From NCBI GenBank assembly GCA_937981575.1, contig CALJNR010000026.1, positions 62,001-126,000 of the forward strand: a DNA stretch of 64,000 bases. Direction: 5' to 3'. Origin of the DNA: an uncultured Clostridia bacterium. Its GTDB lineage: Bacteria > Bacillota > Clostridia > Lachnospirales > Cellulosilyticaceae. The notes under the pieces are model-generated. The model worked only from the letters and a program-made list of their open reading frames with translations. It had not been told where the DNA came from and ran no database searches. The position numbers were made by a program, and so were the translations under genes. Below, in pieces: positions 25,415 through 34,251 of this stretch (positions within the stretch are counted from its first letter, which is position 1; each line of letters opens with the position of its first letter).

Positions 25415-26123
25415 AGTATTGATTAAGTTCAACATTTTCGAAATATCTAACAATCCCTATATAGATACTCCATGCCATTGTATTTTGATATTCATCTGTA
25501 TTAAGCTTTCGTTCTTCCTCCGGGTTGGTCAAAAACCCACATTCAACAATAACTGCTGGCATGTCAGTTGCTCTAAGGACATAATAATCACTATTACTCT
25601 TAGTTTCTCTCCTGTTTTCCTTATCTGCATATTCCTTAATACTCTTTTGAATAGAATCTGCTAAGAGTTTGCCTTCTTTAGATGTTTTATTATAAAAAGT
25701 TTGAGCCCCTTTTACACTCGGCTGACTAAAGGAGTTTTGATGAACACTTACAAGCAGATCTCCCCCTTCAGCTATTTTCTTTCTTCCTGCCATATCTTTT
25801 CGCTTATGTTTCACTCCATCCATGCCATCAACATCATCATCGGTTGTTCGTGTCATAATAACGACTGCTCCTGATTGTTCCAAATAATCCCTAAGTTTAA
25901 GCGCAATCTTAAGATTAATATCTTTTTCATCCTCACCGTTAATTCCATTTTTACCAGGGTCGAACCCTCCATGTCCAGGATCAATAATAATAACCTTTGA
26001 ACTCGTAGAAAGCCCCAGCGTTTCTACTGACTGTCCTACATATTTAAAATACGAAGCAATGCAAATAATACTTATCAGCAGCATAATAAGTGCCGGCATC
26101 TTACTGGTTTTCAATCTCCACAC
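25413..26123 (-). CDS. cwlD: Germination-specific N-acetylmuramoyl-L-alanine amidase CwlD
   Basis: Amidase_3 enzyme that trims peptides from cortex muramic acid so that muramic-delta-lactam can form. One N-terminal membrane/signal segment (ALIMLLISIICIASYF) is followed by the zinc amidase core: IIDPGHGGFDPGKNG, VIMTRTTDDDV, LLVSVHQNSF and the catalytic region PAVIVECGFLTNPEE. Length 236 and start match Bacillus CwlD. It is separated from upstream genes and probably expressed during sporulation; pdaA is not nearby. Confidence 0.9.
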   Translation of the reverse strand: MWRLKTSKMPALIMLLISIICIASYFKYVGQSVETLGLSTSSKVIIIDPGHGGFDPGKNGINGEDEKDINLKIALKLRDYLEQSGAVVIMTRTTDDDVDGMDGVKHKRKDMAGRKKIAEGGDLLVSVHQNSFSQPSVKGAQTFYNKTSKEGKLLADSIQKSIKEYADKENRRETKSNSDYYVLRATDMPAVIVECGFLTNPEEERKLNTDEYQNTMAWSIYIGIVRYFENVELNQY

Positions 26124-26198
26124 CCTCTTTAATAAATACTATTGTCCTTTTTATTGTATTAAAGAAGAAGTGCTTGTATGCCAACTATTATTGGTTTT

Positions 26199-27182
26199 TT
26201 AGCCGTTAAGTATTTTATCAATAGCTATAAGTTCTTCTGCAGTAAACTGAGCATGCTCCAGCATTTTTACATTTTCAATGATTTGAGAAGGTTTGCTCGC
26301 CCCTATTAAGGCTGATACAGCCGCCCCTTCTCTTACGGTCCATGCTAACGCCATTTGAGCTAGAGATTGATTTCTGCCTTGGGCAATTTGACTAAGCTTT
26401 ATCACTTTATCTATTTTATCATCAGTAATACTTTCCTTCTTTAAAAAGGAATTCTCTTTATCAGCTCTAGACCCACTAGGCACGCCCGCAATATACTTAT
26501 CAGTAAGCAGTCCCTGCTCTAGGGGGCAGAACGCAATAATACCCATTCCTTCTTTATAGCTTGTATCAAATACCTCTTTTTCAGCTATCCTGTCAAACAT
26601 CGAATAACGTACTTGATGAATGAGAGGTCTTATTCCCAAAGATTTTAAAATTTCAGCCGCCTTTTTGGTATCTTCTTTATTATATCTTGAAATACCGACG
26701 TATAGCGCCTTACCTTGTTTAACGATGTCTGCCAGAGCCCCCATCGTTTCTTCAAGCGGCGTCAGCGGATCTCTGCGATGAGAATAAAAGATATCTACAT
26801 AATCAAGTCCTAGTCTTTGCAAACTTTGATCAAGACTTGCCATAAGGTACTTTCTTGATCCCCAGTCTCCATAAGGGCCCGGCCACATCGTATAGCCTGC
26901 TTTAGTAGAAATAACAAGTTCATCTCTATAGCTTTTGAGTTCCTCTTTTAATATTCTTCCTAATGTTTTTTCCGCACTTCCTGGAGGCGGACCATAGTTG
27001 TTTGCCGCATCAATATGGGTTATTCCTAAATTAAACGCAGTAAAAATCATTTCTTTGCAATTTTGGTAAGAGTCAGTATCCCCATAATTGTGCCATATAC
27101 CAAGAGATATAGCTGGCAGCTTCAGGCCGCTTAAGCCGCAGCGGTTGTAAAGCATCTTTTCATATCTTGCAGCATCGATCAT
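26199..27182 (-). CDS. Aldo/keto reductase
   Basis: NADPH-dependent reductase of 327 residues, close in pattern to the YghZ/KvAP-beta-like subgroup that reduces L-glyceraldehyde 3-phosphate and methylglyoxal. Visible: the N-terminal GLSGLKLPAISLGIWHNYG; the catalytic Asp/Tyr region THIDAANNYGPPPGSAEKTLG; Lys in VISTKAGYTMWPGPYGDWG; His in DIFYSHRRDPLTPLEETM; and a cofactor-binding end SALIGASKPSQIIENV. It lies 35 bases after the GH18 gene and may share its transcript. The exact substrate cannot be assigned. Confidence 0.88.
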   Translation of the reverse strand: MIDAARYEKMLYNRCGLSGLKLPAISLGIWHNYGDTDSYQNCKEMIFTAFNLGITHIDAANNYGPPPGSAEKTLGRILKEELKSYRDELVISTKAGYTMWPGPYGDWGSRKYLMASLDQSLQRLGLDYVDIFYSHRRDPLTPLEETMGALADIVKQGKALYVGISRYNKEDTKKAAEILKSLGIRPLIHQVRYSMFDRIAEKEVFDTSYKEGMGIIAFCPLEQGLLTDKYIAGVPSGSRADKENSFLKKESITDDKIDKVIKLSQIAQGRNQSLAQMALAWTVREGAAVSALIGASKPSQIIENVKMLEHAQFTAEELIAIDKILNG

Positions 27183-27217
27183 ATAAGTTTTCCTTTCATC
27201 TAAATATATTATTTATT

Positions 27218-28879
27218 TTATTTAACTTTTTGAAGTTCGTCCCAAATACTTGGTGTTTCAAGTCCCAATTTCCAAGCGCCATATCCTGCTAGGTCATATT
27301 TGTTAAGAAGTTCAATCCTTTTTTCTATAGACATCTGATCTTCTATCCATATACGGTACAGTGTATTATCTTTTTCAAACTCAGCATAGTTCTGCCCGCT
27401 GGCTTCATCCAGTACAGGAGTAATTCCCCAGCCGCTTATAATATTCTGGGCCGGTTTCATGCCATATGCTTTTGTCTTCAACCCTTCGCTGCTTTCTTCC
27501 CATATTCGTGTATAAAAAGGAATCCCAAGTACAAGTTTTTCTTTCTCTACCTCTTCTAAGTTCTTTATAATACCCGCTTCAACCCAAGGGATTTCAGACA
27601 CAGAACCCGGGCTTTCTGATCCTGACCAATGCTGATCATATGCCATAACCATAAAATAATCACATACTTTTGCAATCTTCTCTCGTTGGTAGTGTTTTGA
27701 CCAATCTGACGGCATATAAACATCAACTGATACTATCAGCCCCATTTCCTTAGCCTGTGGATAAAGCTCCCGCATAAACTGTACCCAAACATCACTTGTT
27801 TCAGGCTGAATATTTTCTATATCTATGTTAATGCCTTCGTAACCATACTGCTCAGATTTTTGAAGAACCTGATTAATAACATGCTGCCTTTTTGCAGTAC
27901 TTGTTAAGATAGGCTTCGTAAGGGCTGGGTTTGTAAAGTTATGGCTCATAAGCGGCCAAACCTGCAGATTTCTCCTCCTTGCCTCCAAAACATATTCCCT
28001 CGTTCCCCTGTCAACCAAATTACCTAAGTCATCTTCAAACTCAAACCAAGTTGGAGAGATAACATTAGCGTATTTAACATTAGCATACTTGGGACTTGCC
28101 CAGTCACCTGGAGTCTTGCTCCCCATCTGATCCCAAACCAGTTTAACCTTATCATTCAAAGGATTTGGTATAGGCCGAGGTTCTATTTCTTTTAATGGCT
28201 CAGCATTTAACACCTGAATATCTTTTACGTCTCCTTCCGGAAGAAATCCTACAATGCCATTTTCACTTCTTACTCTTAAAAATCCGTCCTGCTCTTTATA
28301 AATAATAACCTTATCTTCCCTTTTAAGCTCCTCAATAACATTTGATCTATTTTGGGGATGTGTTCTCAGGCTAGCGTTTCTTTTAATGACACCGATCTGT
28401 TTTTCTCGAGCTTGATCATCTGCAACAAACACTCTGTTATCTTTCCCCGCAGTAATACGAACCCCAAACCACTCACTAACAAGTTCTGCCGGAATATACA
28501 ATCGTCCATTAAATTCTTTAACAGTCTTGCTTACGGTTACTTCATTGAAATTGAGCCTGCCTTTATCCATTCCTTCATAAAGCCTTAGGACTTCTCTTAG
28601 GCTTGTAAGCGTTAAAACTTTTTCCACTTCGTCATAAAATATTCTGTCACTAACATATTCTCTTGCAAATTCATAAGAAACATAAATACTTTTATCGATC
28701 ATTGCCACAGGTTCTTTAAGCGGAATCCTCTGATCTTCATAAACTAAATTATTCACATTATCCCTAAATTCATTAAAATACGTTAATGGATTCACCTGTT
28801 TTCCTACTGGCATCCATTTGTATACAGCTATTGCAGTCAGCACAAGTGCCACTAATCCTAGTAATATTTTTTTTAGCAT
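27218..28879 (-). CDS. Glycosyl hydrolase family 18 envelope protein with stalk and SH3 domains
   Basis: Exported, membrane-anchored 553-residue protein. An uncleaved signal (LLGLVALVLTAIAVYKW) is followed by a copper-amine-oxidase-N-like stalk domain (about 35-155), a bacterial SH3 domain (about 160-225: VIKRNASLRTHP..GFLRVRSENGIVGFLPE) and a GH18 barrel (about 245-553). The barrel carries YEGINIDIENI, which keeps the catalytic Glu and two Asp of DxxDxDxE, and YGAWKLG near the end. Similar proteins (YdhD/SleL/YaaH group) act on spore or cell-wall glycan. The stalk-SH3-GH18 order suggests wall binding and hydrolysis; whether spore-specific is unknown. Confidence 0.85.
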   Translation of the reverse strand: MLKKILLGLVALVLTAIAVYKWMPVGKQVNPLTYFNEFRDNVNNLVYEDQRIPLKEPVAMIDKSIYVSYEFAREYVSDRIFYDEVEKVLTLTSLREVLRLYEGMDKGRLNFNEVTVSKTVKEFNGRLYIPAELVSEWFGVRITAGKDNRVFVADDQAREKQIGVIKRNASLRTHPQNRSNVIEELKREDKVIIYKEQDGFLRVRSENGIVGFLPEGDVKDIQVLNAEPLKEIEPRPIPNPLNDKVKLVWDQMGSKTPGDWASPKYANVKYANVISPTWFEFEDDLGNLVDRGTREYVLEARRRNLQVWPLMSHNFTNPALTKPILTSTAKRQHVINQVLQKSEQYGYEGINIDIENIQPETSDVWVQFMRELYPQAKEMGLIVSVDVYMPSDWSKHYQREKIAKVCDYFMVMAYDQHWSGSESPGSVSEIPWVEAGIIKNLEEVEKEKLVLGIPFYTRIWEESSEGLKTKAYGMKPAQNIISGWGITPVLDEASGQNYAEFEKDNTLYRIWIEDQMSIEKRIELLNKYDLAGYGAWKLGLETPSIWDELQKVK

Positions 28880-28946
28880 CGCCAGACCTCCTAACTCCCC
28901 TAGTATAACATATTTTAAATCTTACGGCATACTTGTTATAAAACAA

Positions 28947-28992
28947 AAACTAACGGCTCATACTTCTTTTCAAGAAGCCGAGCCGTTAGTTT
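28947..28992. terminator. Terminator between BI-1 gene and GH18 gene
   Basis: A 13-bp perfect stem (AAACTAACGGCTC / GAGCCGTTAGTTT) encloses a second small stem CTTCTT..AAGAAG. It lies just after the stop of the Bax-inhibitor-like gene on the minus strand. Confidence 0.7.
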
Positions 28993-29004
28993 AATAAAGT
29001 TATT

Positions 29005-29706
29005 CTATTTTCTATTTAACAGTCTAAGCAGTCTAAGAAATAAATTAATAAAATCTAAATACAGAATGACCGCCCCTAAAATACTTGCATTAGTACTAAG
29101 ATCCGTTCCATCATGCCCTGTAAGGCTTAAAGACTTAATCTTCTGCGTATCATATCCAATAAGTCCTATAAAAATAAATACGCCTGCATAAGTAAGCCAT
29201 AAGCTGAGCTGTTCATTTTGAAAAAACATATTAAATAAAGTTGCGATAATAACACCAAAAAGCCCCATCACAAGCAAGTTGCCGACAGCTGTCAAATCCG
29301 TCTTTGTTACATATCCATATAAACTCATTACCGCAAACAATACTGCCGTTAGTAGGAAAGCATACCCTATTACACCCAGTTCAAATACTAAAAAGATAGA
29401 TGAAAGCGTAATTCCATTTAAAACAGCATAAGTCACAAACCAGAATACAGCCGTTCCTGCACGCATACTATATACTTTTCTGCTTAGATAAATAACTAAT
29501 GCAAGTTCTGCAATAATCAGCCCGATAAACGTAAACTGCGAACTAAAGATAAGACTTAGCATCAGTGGACTGCTCGCTGTACTTATTCCTGTAATACCTG
29601 TAATAATAAGCGCTAATGTCATCCATCCATATACTTTTATAATGAAGTTCCTTGTTACTTCCGACCTTGATTTGGCTGCTTGTTCATACATCATATTTGA
29701 ATCCAC
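29005..29706 (-). CDS. Bax inhibitor-1/YccA family membrane protein
   Basis: 233-residue protein with seven hydrophobic segments and the C-terminal signature LIGYDTQKIK, followed by LGAVILYLDFINLFLRLLRLL. In the BsYetJ relative, a pair of Asp residues near this site form a pH-gated calcium leak; both DTQ and LDF acidic positions are present here. The role is probably calcium or membrane-stress related. Start is a GTG after AAGGAG. It stands alone between purA and the GH18 gene. Confidence 0.9.
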   Translation of the reverse strand: MDSNMMYEQAAKSRSEVTRNFIIKVYGWMTLALIITGITGISTASSPLMLSLIFSSQFTFIGLIIAELALVIYLSRKVYSMRAGTAVFWFVTYAVLNGITLSSIFLVFELGVIGYAFLLTAVLFAVMSLYGYVTKTDLTAVGNLLVMGLFGVIIATLFNMFFQNEQLSLWLTYAGVFIFIGLIGYDTQKIKSLSLTGHDGTDLSTNASILGAVILYLDFINLFLRLLRLLNRK

Positions 29707-29833
29707 TATCTATCACTCCTTATATCAATATAGTTTTATGTTACCATTATAGTTATATTATTCCCAAAATTCAATACTAAAATTCCAGCTTTATCCACGT
29801 CTTGTTTAGATTTTCCTTCAGAATTTGAGTTTA

Positions 29834-29870
29834 AACAAAAAAACCCTTATCTTAAGGGCTTCTTTGTTTA
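29834..29870 (-). terminator. Terminator of purA
   Basis: CCCTTA TC TTAAGGG forms a short stem, and the minus strand continues with seven T. It lies 40 bases past the purA stop. Confidence 0.8.
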
Positions 29871-29910
29871 CCTATTCGTTTATAAATCAGTTATTGTTTA
29901 TATCAGCTTC

Positions 29911-31191
29911 TTATGCTATAACAATATTTTGGTCTCTATTTGGGCCTACGCCTACCATAGTAATTTTGCAGCCACATAATTCTTCAATACGAGCAATATA
30001 TTTTTTTACGCTTTGTGGAAGTGCATCGTAGCTGCGGATATGTGAAATATCTCCCCATCCTTGAAGCTCTTCATAAACAGGCTTACATCTTTCTAAGTCT
30101 TCAAGGCTGGCTGGGAAGTACTTAATAACTTCGCCGTCAAGTTCATATCCTATACAGATCTTAATAGATTCAAGATCTTTAAGTACATCTATCTTATTAA
30201 GAGCAATCTGAGTGAGTCCGCTTGTTCTTACAGCAAATTCTCCAATAACAGCATCAAACCAGCCGCATCTTCTTGGCCTCCCTGTTGTTGTTCCAAACTC
30301 ATGCCCTTCTTGTCTTATGCGCTCACCTATTTCATCAAGAAGCTCAGTTGGGAAAGGTCCTTTGCCAACACGGGTTACATATCCTTTCATTACACCAATA
30401 CACTCATCTATCATAGTAGGTCCAATGCCGGCTCCTATGCAAGCGCCTCCTGTTACCGGATGGGATGATGTTACATAAGGATAAGTTCCTATATCAAGGT
30501 CAAGAAGCGTTCCTTGTGCCCCTTCAAATAATACATCTTTTCCTTCCTTAATAGCTTCATAAACAGTAACGGTAGTATCGTCCACATAGCCTTTCAAGCG
30601 CTCTCTATATCTCATATAATCAGCAATAATCTCTTCTGCATCAAACTGTACGTCTTGATTGTAAACATGCATTAGCATTGCATTTTTAATTTTTACATTT
30701 GTTCTTACCTTTTCCTTAAACACTTCATCGTGGAATAAATCACATACACGAATCCCTGTTCTTTCAGCCTTATCCATATAACAGGGGCCAATCCCCTTCA
30801 TTGTTGTTCCGATGTCTTTTCCTTCCTTAGCAGAAAGTACTTCCTTCGCCTTATCCAGTGCTTTATGATAAGGCATAACTAAATGGGCACGGCTGCTGAT
30901 TTTAAGCGTGCTTACATCTATTCCTTTACTCATTAAGCCATCTATTTCTCCTAATATGCCTTCTGGATCTATCACAACACCATTACCTACCACACATGTT
31001 TTTCCTGGATAAAGGATTCCTGAAGGAATAAGATGAAATTTATAGACCTCTTCATTAACTGCTACAGTATGCCCTGCATTGTTGCCTCCTTGGCAGCGTA
31101 CTACAACATCTGCTTTTTCAGATAATATGTCTATAATTTTTGCCTTCCCTTCGTCTCCCCATTGTGCTCCTATAATAACTTTAGTTGGCAT
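29911..31191 (-). CDS. purA: Adenylosuccinate synthetase
   Basis: First committed step of AMP synthesis: IMP + Asp + GTP to adenylosuccinate. Motifs: GAQWGDEGKAKIIDIL, where the usual GDEGKGK loop reads GDEGKAK; GGNNAGHT; GTTMKGIGPCYMDK; EGAQGTLLDLDIGTYPYVTSS; and TTTGRPRRCGWFD. Length 426 is standard. It is transcribed away from the CBS-pyrophosphatase gene. A PurBox pair upstream (31261-31306), identical in box and spacing to that of purR, indicates PurR control. Confidence 0.98.
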   Translation of the reverse strand: MPTKVIIGAQWGDEGKAKIIDILSEKADVVVRCQGGNNAGHTVAVNEEVYKFHLIPSGILYPGKTCVVGNGVVIDPEGILGEIDGLMSKGIDVSTLKISSRAHLVMPYHKALDKAKEVLSAKEGKDIGTTMKGIGPCYMDKAERTGIRVCDLFHDEVFKEKVRTNVKIKNAMLMHVYNQDVQFDAEEIIADYMRYRERLKGYVDDTTVTVYEAIKEGKDVLFEGAQGTLLDLDIGTYPYVTSSHPVTGGACIGAGIGPTMIDECIGVMKGYVTRVGKGPFPTELLDEIGERIRQEGHEFGTTTGRPRRCGWFDAVIGEFAVRTSGLTQIALNKIDVLKDLESIKICIGYELDGEVIKYFPASLEDLERCKPVYEELQGWGDISHIRSYDALPQSVKKYIARIEELCGCKITMVGVGPNRDQNIVIA

Positions 31192-31260
31192 GGCTTACAC
31201 ATCCTTTCGATATCATTCAAACATACTTATCATATCAAACATCATAAGATAAATCAATAC

Positions 31261-31306
31261 AAATCCGAATATTTTATCCGACTTAAGAAAAAACGTTCGA
31301 AACATT
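31261..31306. promoter_or_regulatory. PurBox pair upstream of purA
   Basis: AAATCCGAATATT (31261-31273) and the inverted ACGTTCGAAACATT (31293-31306) are 31 bases apart between CCGAA and TTCG. The first box is identical over 13 bases to the purR box. It also lies about 110-150 bases upstream of the divergent pyrophosphatase gene. Confidence 0.8.
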
Positions 31307-31411
31307 ATATTATTTTATTGTTTATTTTTTACATTAAAGGTTGACAATATATAGGGTTATTGCTATGTTTATTGTACATTAAACAGTTGCCTGAAGGAGA
31401 AGGAGGCACCT

Positions 31412-33040
31412 ATGAAAAAAAAAATTTACGTTTTTGGTCACATTAATCCTGATACTGACTCAATTTGTTCAGCTATTGCCTATGCTCACCTCAAAAAAGA
31501 ACTCGGCACTGAAAACATTAAAGCCGTTCGTCTTGGTAAAGTCAATAAAGAAACCCAATTCGCCCTCAATTATTTTGGAGTAAAGGCTCCCCCGCTAATA
31601 GAAAACATAAAACCTCAAGTCAGTGACATGAACTACTATGCGGTTCCTCCAGTTTATACCGACGATTCGGTCAAAAGAGCTTGGGATGTCATGACAACAA
31701 ATAATAGGCAGATGATTCCCATTCTTCATGAAGATCACAAACTCGCAGGAGTTATTTCGATTTCAGATATTGCTAAAACTTATATCGGACTTACAGATGC
31801 TACAGTACTTAAAAAACATAAAACCCCTTTTATAAATATCCCTGCTGTCTTAGAGGGTAAAGTGATTTTTGGAAATTATCCAGACTCATGTATCCAAGGT
31901 GACGTTTATACAACAGCCTCTATTGGTGATGATACAGTACTTAATGCTACAGATATTATTATTACAGGAGCAAATCAAAGTCAAATTCAAACAGCTTTTA
32001 GTTCGGGAGCTGGCTGCCTTATTATAACAGATCAGAACTTATCCTCACTAAATATTTCTATTCCGTCATCTGCATCCTGCGCTGTTATTTGTACACCGCA
32101 TTCTTTTTTTAAAACCATTAAAATGATTTCTCAAAGTATTCCTGTTAAAAACATTCTTATTAATCAAAACATCATTTACTTTGAGACTGATGACAGTTTA
32201 GATGAGGTTAAGGAAGTTATGCTTGACAGCCCTCATAGACATTTCCCAATTCTCGACGAAGAAGGTCAGGTAAGAGGCATTATTTCAAAACGTCATCTTA
32301 TTGATATCCAGAAAAAACAGGTTATTCTTGTTGATCATAACGAAAAGGATCAAAGCATTTCTGGCATTGAGCAAGCTGAAATTTTAGAAATTATTGACCA
32401 TCATAGAATTGCTAATATTGATACCGGTGTTCCAGTATTTTTACGTGCAGAGCCTGTAGGCTGCACATCTACCATAGTAGGCAAGATGTACGAGCTTAAT
32501 CATATCACCCCACCGGATAAAATTGCAGGTCTTATGCTTAGTGCTATTTTATCCGATACGTTGATTTTCAAATCGCCGACATGTACTCCTGATGATATCC
32601 GTATCGCAAAAAAGCTGGCTAAAATTGCAAAGGTTAATATCAATGAATATGGCAGTGACCTGATTGGAGCGGGTACATCTCTTGAAGGGATATCTGCTCA
32701 GGATCTCATTTATGTTGACCGCAAGCATTTTACAATCGGAAAGTATAACGTCAGTGTTTCTCAGGTTAATACAGGGGACTTCAAAAGTCTATTCAGTATA
32801 AAAGATGCTATTTTAGATGAGATGAAAACCTTAGAAAGCAGGGAGCACTTAGATCTTTCTCTATTAATGGTAACAGATATTATTCTTGGCGGAACTGAGC
32901 TATTAGTAGCAGGCAAAGAGCGCTGGCTGGCTGAATACGCTTTTGGCCTGGATAAAACCGATGAAAGTATTTTTCTTCCTAACGTTTATTCCCGCAAGCA
33001 ACAGATTATTCCTAAATTGATGACAGCTACACAAATTTAG
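31412..33040 (+). CDS. ppaC: Manganese-dependent inorganic pyrophosphatase with CBS and DRTGG domains
   Basis: Family II soluble pyrophosphatase, DHH superfamily, 542 residues instead of the usual ~310. The DHH catalytic domain is split: VFGHINPDTDSICSAIAYAHL at the N terminus, then a regulatory insert of CBS1 (about 70-125), DRTGG (about 130-245) and CBS2 (about 250-300), then VDHNEKDQS, EIIDHHR and the DHHA2 domain (about 400-542). In characterised clostridial enzymes of this type AMP/ADP inhibit and diadenosine polyphosphates activate through the insert. It is divergent from purA, whose pathway releases pyrophosphate. Confidence 0.95.
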   Translation: MKKKIYVFGHINPDTDSICSAIAYAHLKKELGTENIKAVRLGKVNKETQFALNYFGVKAPPLIENIKPQVSDMNYYAVPPVYTDDSVKRAWDVMTTNNRQMIPILHEDHKLAGVISISDIAKTYIGLTDATVLKKHKTPFINIPAVLEGKVIFGNYPDSCIQGDVYTTASIGDDTVLNATDIIITGANQSQIQTAFSSGAGCLIITDQNLSSLNISIPSSASCAVICTPHSFFKTIKMISQSIPVKNILINQNIIYFETDDSLDEVKEVMLDSPHRHFPILDEEGQVRGIISKRHLIDIQKKQVILVDHNEKDQSISGIEQAEILEIIDHHRIANIDTGVPVFLRAEPVGCTSTIVGKMYELNHITPPDKIAGLMLSAILSDTLIFKSPTCTPDDIRIAKKLAKIAKVNINEYGSDLIGAGTSLEGISAQDLIYVDRKHFTIGKYNVSVSQVNTGDFKSLFSIKDAILDEMKTLESREHLDLSLLMVTDIILGGTELLVAGKERWLAEYAFGLDKTDESIFLPNVYSRKQQIIPKLMTATQI

Positions 33041-33132
33041 AGAATAAAAGTTGAAAAATAAGAGAAATATATTTATAATAATATGTGTGAGTTTGTATTA
33101 TACTATTCTTTTAAATAGAAGGAGATAAAATT

Positions 33133-33345
33133 ATGGCAGCACAAATTACAAAAGATATGATTATTGGACAAATACTACAAGTCGACAAAGGTGTTATTCC
33201 AATATTAATGAACTCAGGTATGCATTGTCTTGGATGCCCATCTTCACAAATGGAAACACTTGGTGAAGCCTGCATGGTTCATGGTATTGATGCCGATGAA
33301 TTAGTAGGCAAGCTTAATGATTACCTTGCAACTGTAAGTGAATAA
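33133..33345 (+). CDS. DUF1858 domain protein
   Basis: 70-residue protein that is essentially one DUF1858 domain. The pattern is ITKDMIIGQILQVDKGVIPILMNSGMHCLGCPSSQMETLGEACMVHGID, with a conserved HCLGCP Cys pair and a third Cys. Such proteins are often linked to hybrid-cluster or ScdA-like redox/iron-sulfur functions, but the role of the isolated domain is unknown. AAGGAG precedes the ATG. The gene is monocistronic with its own terminator. Confidence 0.88.
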   Translation: MAAQITKDMIIGQILQVDKGVIPILMNSGMHCLGCPSSQMETLGEACMVHGIDADELVGKLNDYLATVSE

Positions 33346-33374
33346 TTAATGTGTTCTTAATCATAGATTTAACA

Positions 33375-33411
33375 AAAACAGCAGATAGGATAAATCCTAT
33401 CTGCTGTTTTT
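33375..33411. terminator. Bidirectional terminator between DUF1858 gene and thiD
   Basis: AAAACAGCAGATAGGAT and its exact complement, with loop AA, form a 17-bp stem with T runs on both strands. It serves two convergent genes. Confidence 0.88.
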
Positions 33412-33415
33412 ATGC

Positions 33416-34198
33416 TTATTTAATAAGATAGCCATGATCTAGCGGCGTACTTCCCTTCCCTAAAAATGTATCCGTCTCCAAAGCTCCTCTTACGTATTCC
33501 TTAGCCTTACAAGCAGCAGTCTTTAAGTCCAGACCTAATGCAAGGTTACAGGCAATAGCTGAAGATAAAGTACATCCTGTGCCGTGCCTGTCTTTATCTC
33601 CTACCCTGCTTCCTTTAAGCCAATGTATTTCTCCCATTTGATAAAGCAGATCATCTGCACTGGTTTTGAGATGACCACCTTTAATGAGGATGGTCCCATT
33701 ATAAAAACCATTAAACTTACTGGCAGCATTTATCATATCTTCTTCAGAATCAATCAAACTTCCTGTAAGTACTTCCGTTTCTTTGATATTTGGCGTAATA
33801 AGGTCCACTATAGGAATAAGTCTTTTTTTAAGCTGCTTTTCAGCTTCACGGTCTAAAAGCCTCCTGCCGCTGGTGGCTATCATAACAGGATCTAAAACAA
33901 TGTTTTCAGCTTTATACTGAATGAGCTTATTTGCAACTACCTCTATAATTTCTGCTGATAAAAGCATTCCTATTTTAACAGCCTTAGGCCTAATATCGGT
34001 AAATACAGCATCCATCTGTGTTTCAATAAACGCTGGAGTTGTTGGTGCTATGCCAAAAACCTTCGTTGTATTTTGGGCAGTCAGTGCAGTGATAACACTC
34101 ATACCATATAACTTATGAGCAGTAATCGTTTTAAGGTCCGCTTGGATCCCCGCCCCTCCACTGCAGTCAGACCCTGCTATTGTTAGTACTGCATTCAA
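33416..34198 (-). CDS. thiD: Hydroxymethylpyrimidine/phosphomethylpyrimidine kinase
   Basis: Phosphorylates HMP and HMP-P in thiamine synthesis. It is ribokinase-like and 260 residues long. Motifs: AGSDCSGGAGIQADLKT at the N terminus, ALTAQNT, DPVMIATSGRRLL, ILIKGGHL and the anion-hole/catalytic region KDRHGTGCTLSSAIACNLALG. It lies 53 bases after thiC in the same direction and so comes under the upstream TPP riboswitch. No thiE, thiG or thiM is nearby. Confidence 0.95.
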   Translation of the reverse strand: MNAVLTIAGSDCSGGAGIQADLKTITAHKLYGMSVITALTAQNTTKVFGIAPTTPAFIETQMDAVFTDIRPKAVKIGMLLSAEIIEVVANKLIQYKAENIVLDPVMIATSGRRLLDREAEKQLKKRLIPIVDLITPNIKETEVLTGSLIDSEEDMINAASKFNGFYNGTILIKGGHLKTSADDLLYQMGEIHWLKGSRVGDKDRHGTGCTLSSAIACNLALGLDLKTAACKAKEYVRGALETDTFLGKGSTPLDHGYLIK

Positions 34199-34251
34199 AA
34201 AATCACTCCTTATTACACACTCTTACCCCTATATGTATTTCTCGGTGATAC

